Shown piece by piece: positions 5,459 through 5,542 of a DNA stretch of 5,542 bases (positions are counted from its first letter, which is position 1; every line of letters begins with the position of its first letter). The notes below the pieces were generated by a model that was not told where the DNA came from, made no database searches, and saw nothing but the letters and a program-made list of their open reading frames with translations. Position numbers and translations under genes: made by a program. This DNA comes from Porphyromonadaceae bacterium UBA7180 (GTDB lineage Bacteria > Bacteroidota > Bacteroidia > Bacteroidales > Muribaculaceae), in contig DKVK01000057.1 in NCBI GenBank assembly GCA_002491165.1, positions 11,247-16,788 on the forward strand. Direction: 5' to 3'.

Positions 5459-5542
5459 ATGCGGCAGCCGGAGATGATGTTATTGATGTGGCTAATGTTG
5501 TTTATGTAATTTGTGGGGGCAGCGGCGTAGTTCCGTGGCTGG
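5459..5542. other. Low-complexity tail at the window edge, no gene called
   Basis: After the terminator the + strand holds a run of short related units (GATGATG, TTGATGTGG, TAATGTTG, TTTATG) and then a GC-rich end. One frame on each strand is open through it (+ from 5413, - to a stop at 5407-5409), both passing through the terminator hairpin. The predicted residues are repetitive and match no family I know. It could be an intergenic repeat or the edge of a gene lying beyond 5542. Confidence 0.35.

Overview
The window looks like a stretch of chromosome from the order Bacteroidales, perhaps a Muribaculaceae-like gut commensal (the family is an inference). Three things point this way. Promoters match the Bacteroidetes -33/-7 pattern (TTTG, about 20 nt, TAnnTTTG), most clearly in front of the tRNA and of pepT. 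Genes start without obvious Shine-Dalgarno sequences. The gene set (class I fumarase, bacterial acyl-ACP thioesterase, lipoprotein NUC nuclease, peptidase T, MiaA) is ordinary for the group. Coding regions are GC-rich and spacers are distinctly AT-rich.

Layout, left to right. At 1-132 is the 3' end of a class I fumarate hydratase gene on the + strand, closed by a strong hairpin terminator (166-206). A non-coding spacer follows (207-385) with a short AT-rich array of AGCTAA-like repeats and a small hairpin. On the - strand a two-gene unit runs from 1977 down to 386: a lipoprotein-type DNA/RNA non-specific endonuclease, then an acyl-ACP thioesterase whose start overlaps the nuclease stop. From a divergent promoter region (about 1978-2079) pepT (2080-3300) runs rightward, followed after a short gap by miaA (3333 or 3348 to 4256), probably as one transcript. 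A hairpin at 4293-4328 separates miaA from a convergent tRNA-Leu(UAG) gene on the - strand (4397-4478), which has its own well-formed promoter. Rightward again, 4661-5215 encodes a small membrane-anchored protein with a degenerate HIRAN-like domain. The last 327 bases hold no convincing gene: an AT-rich spacer, a strong + strand terminator hairpin (5422-5458), then a low-complexity tail running off the window.

The genes are mostly unrelated housekeeping functions: TCA-cycle/fumarate metabolism, fatty-acid release, extracytoplasmic nucleic-acid degradation, tripeptide hydrolysis and tRNA modification. I see no mobile element, CRISPR array or defence island. Points worth a second look are the substituted catalytic-Asn position in the thioesterase, its coupling to a secreted nuclease, the tethered HIRAN-like protein, and the unexplained 200-base spacer ending in a strong terminator. 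None amounts to a clear new system.
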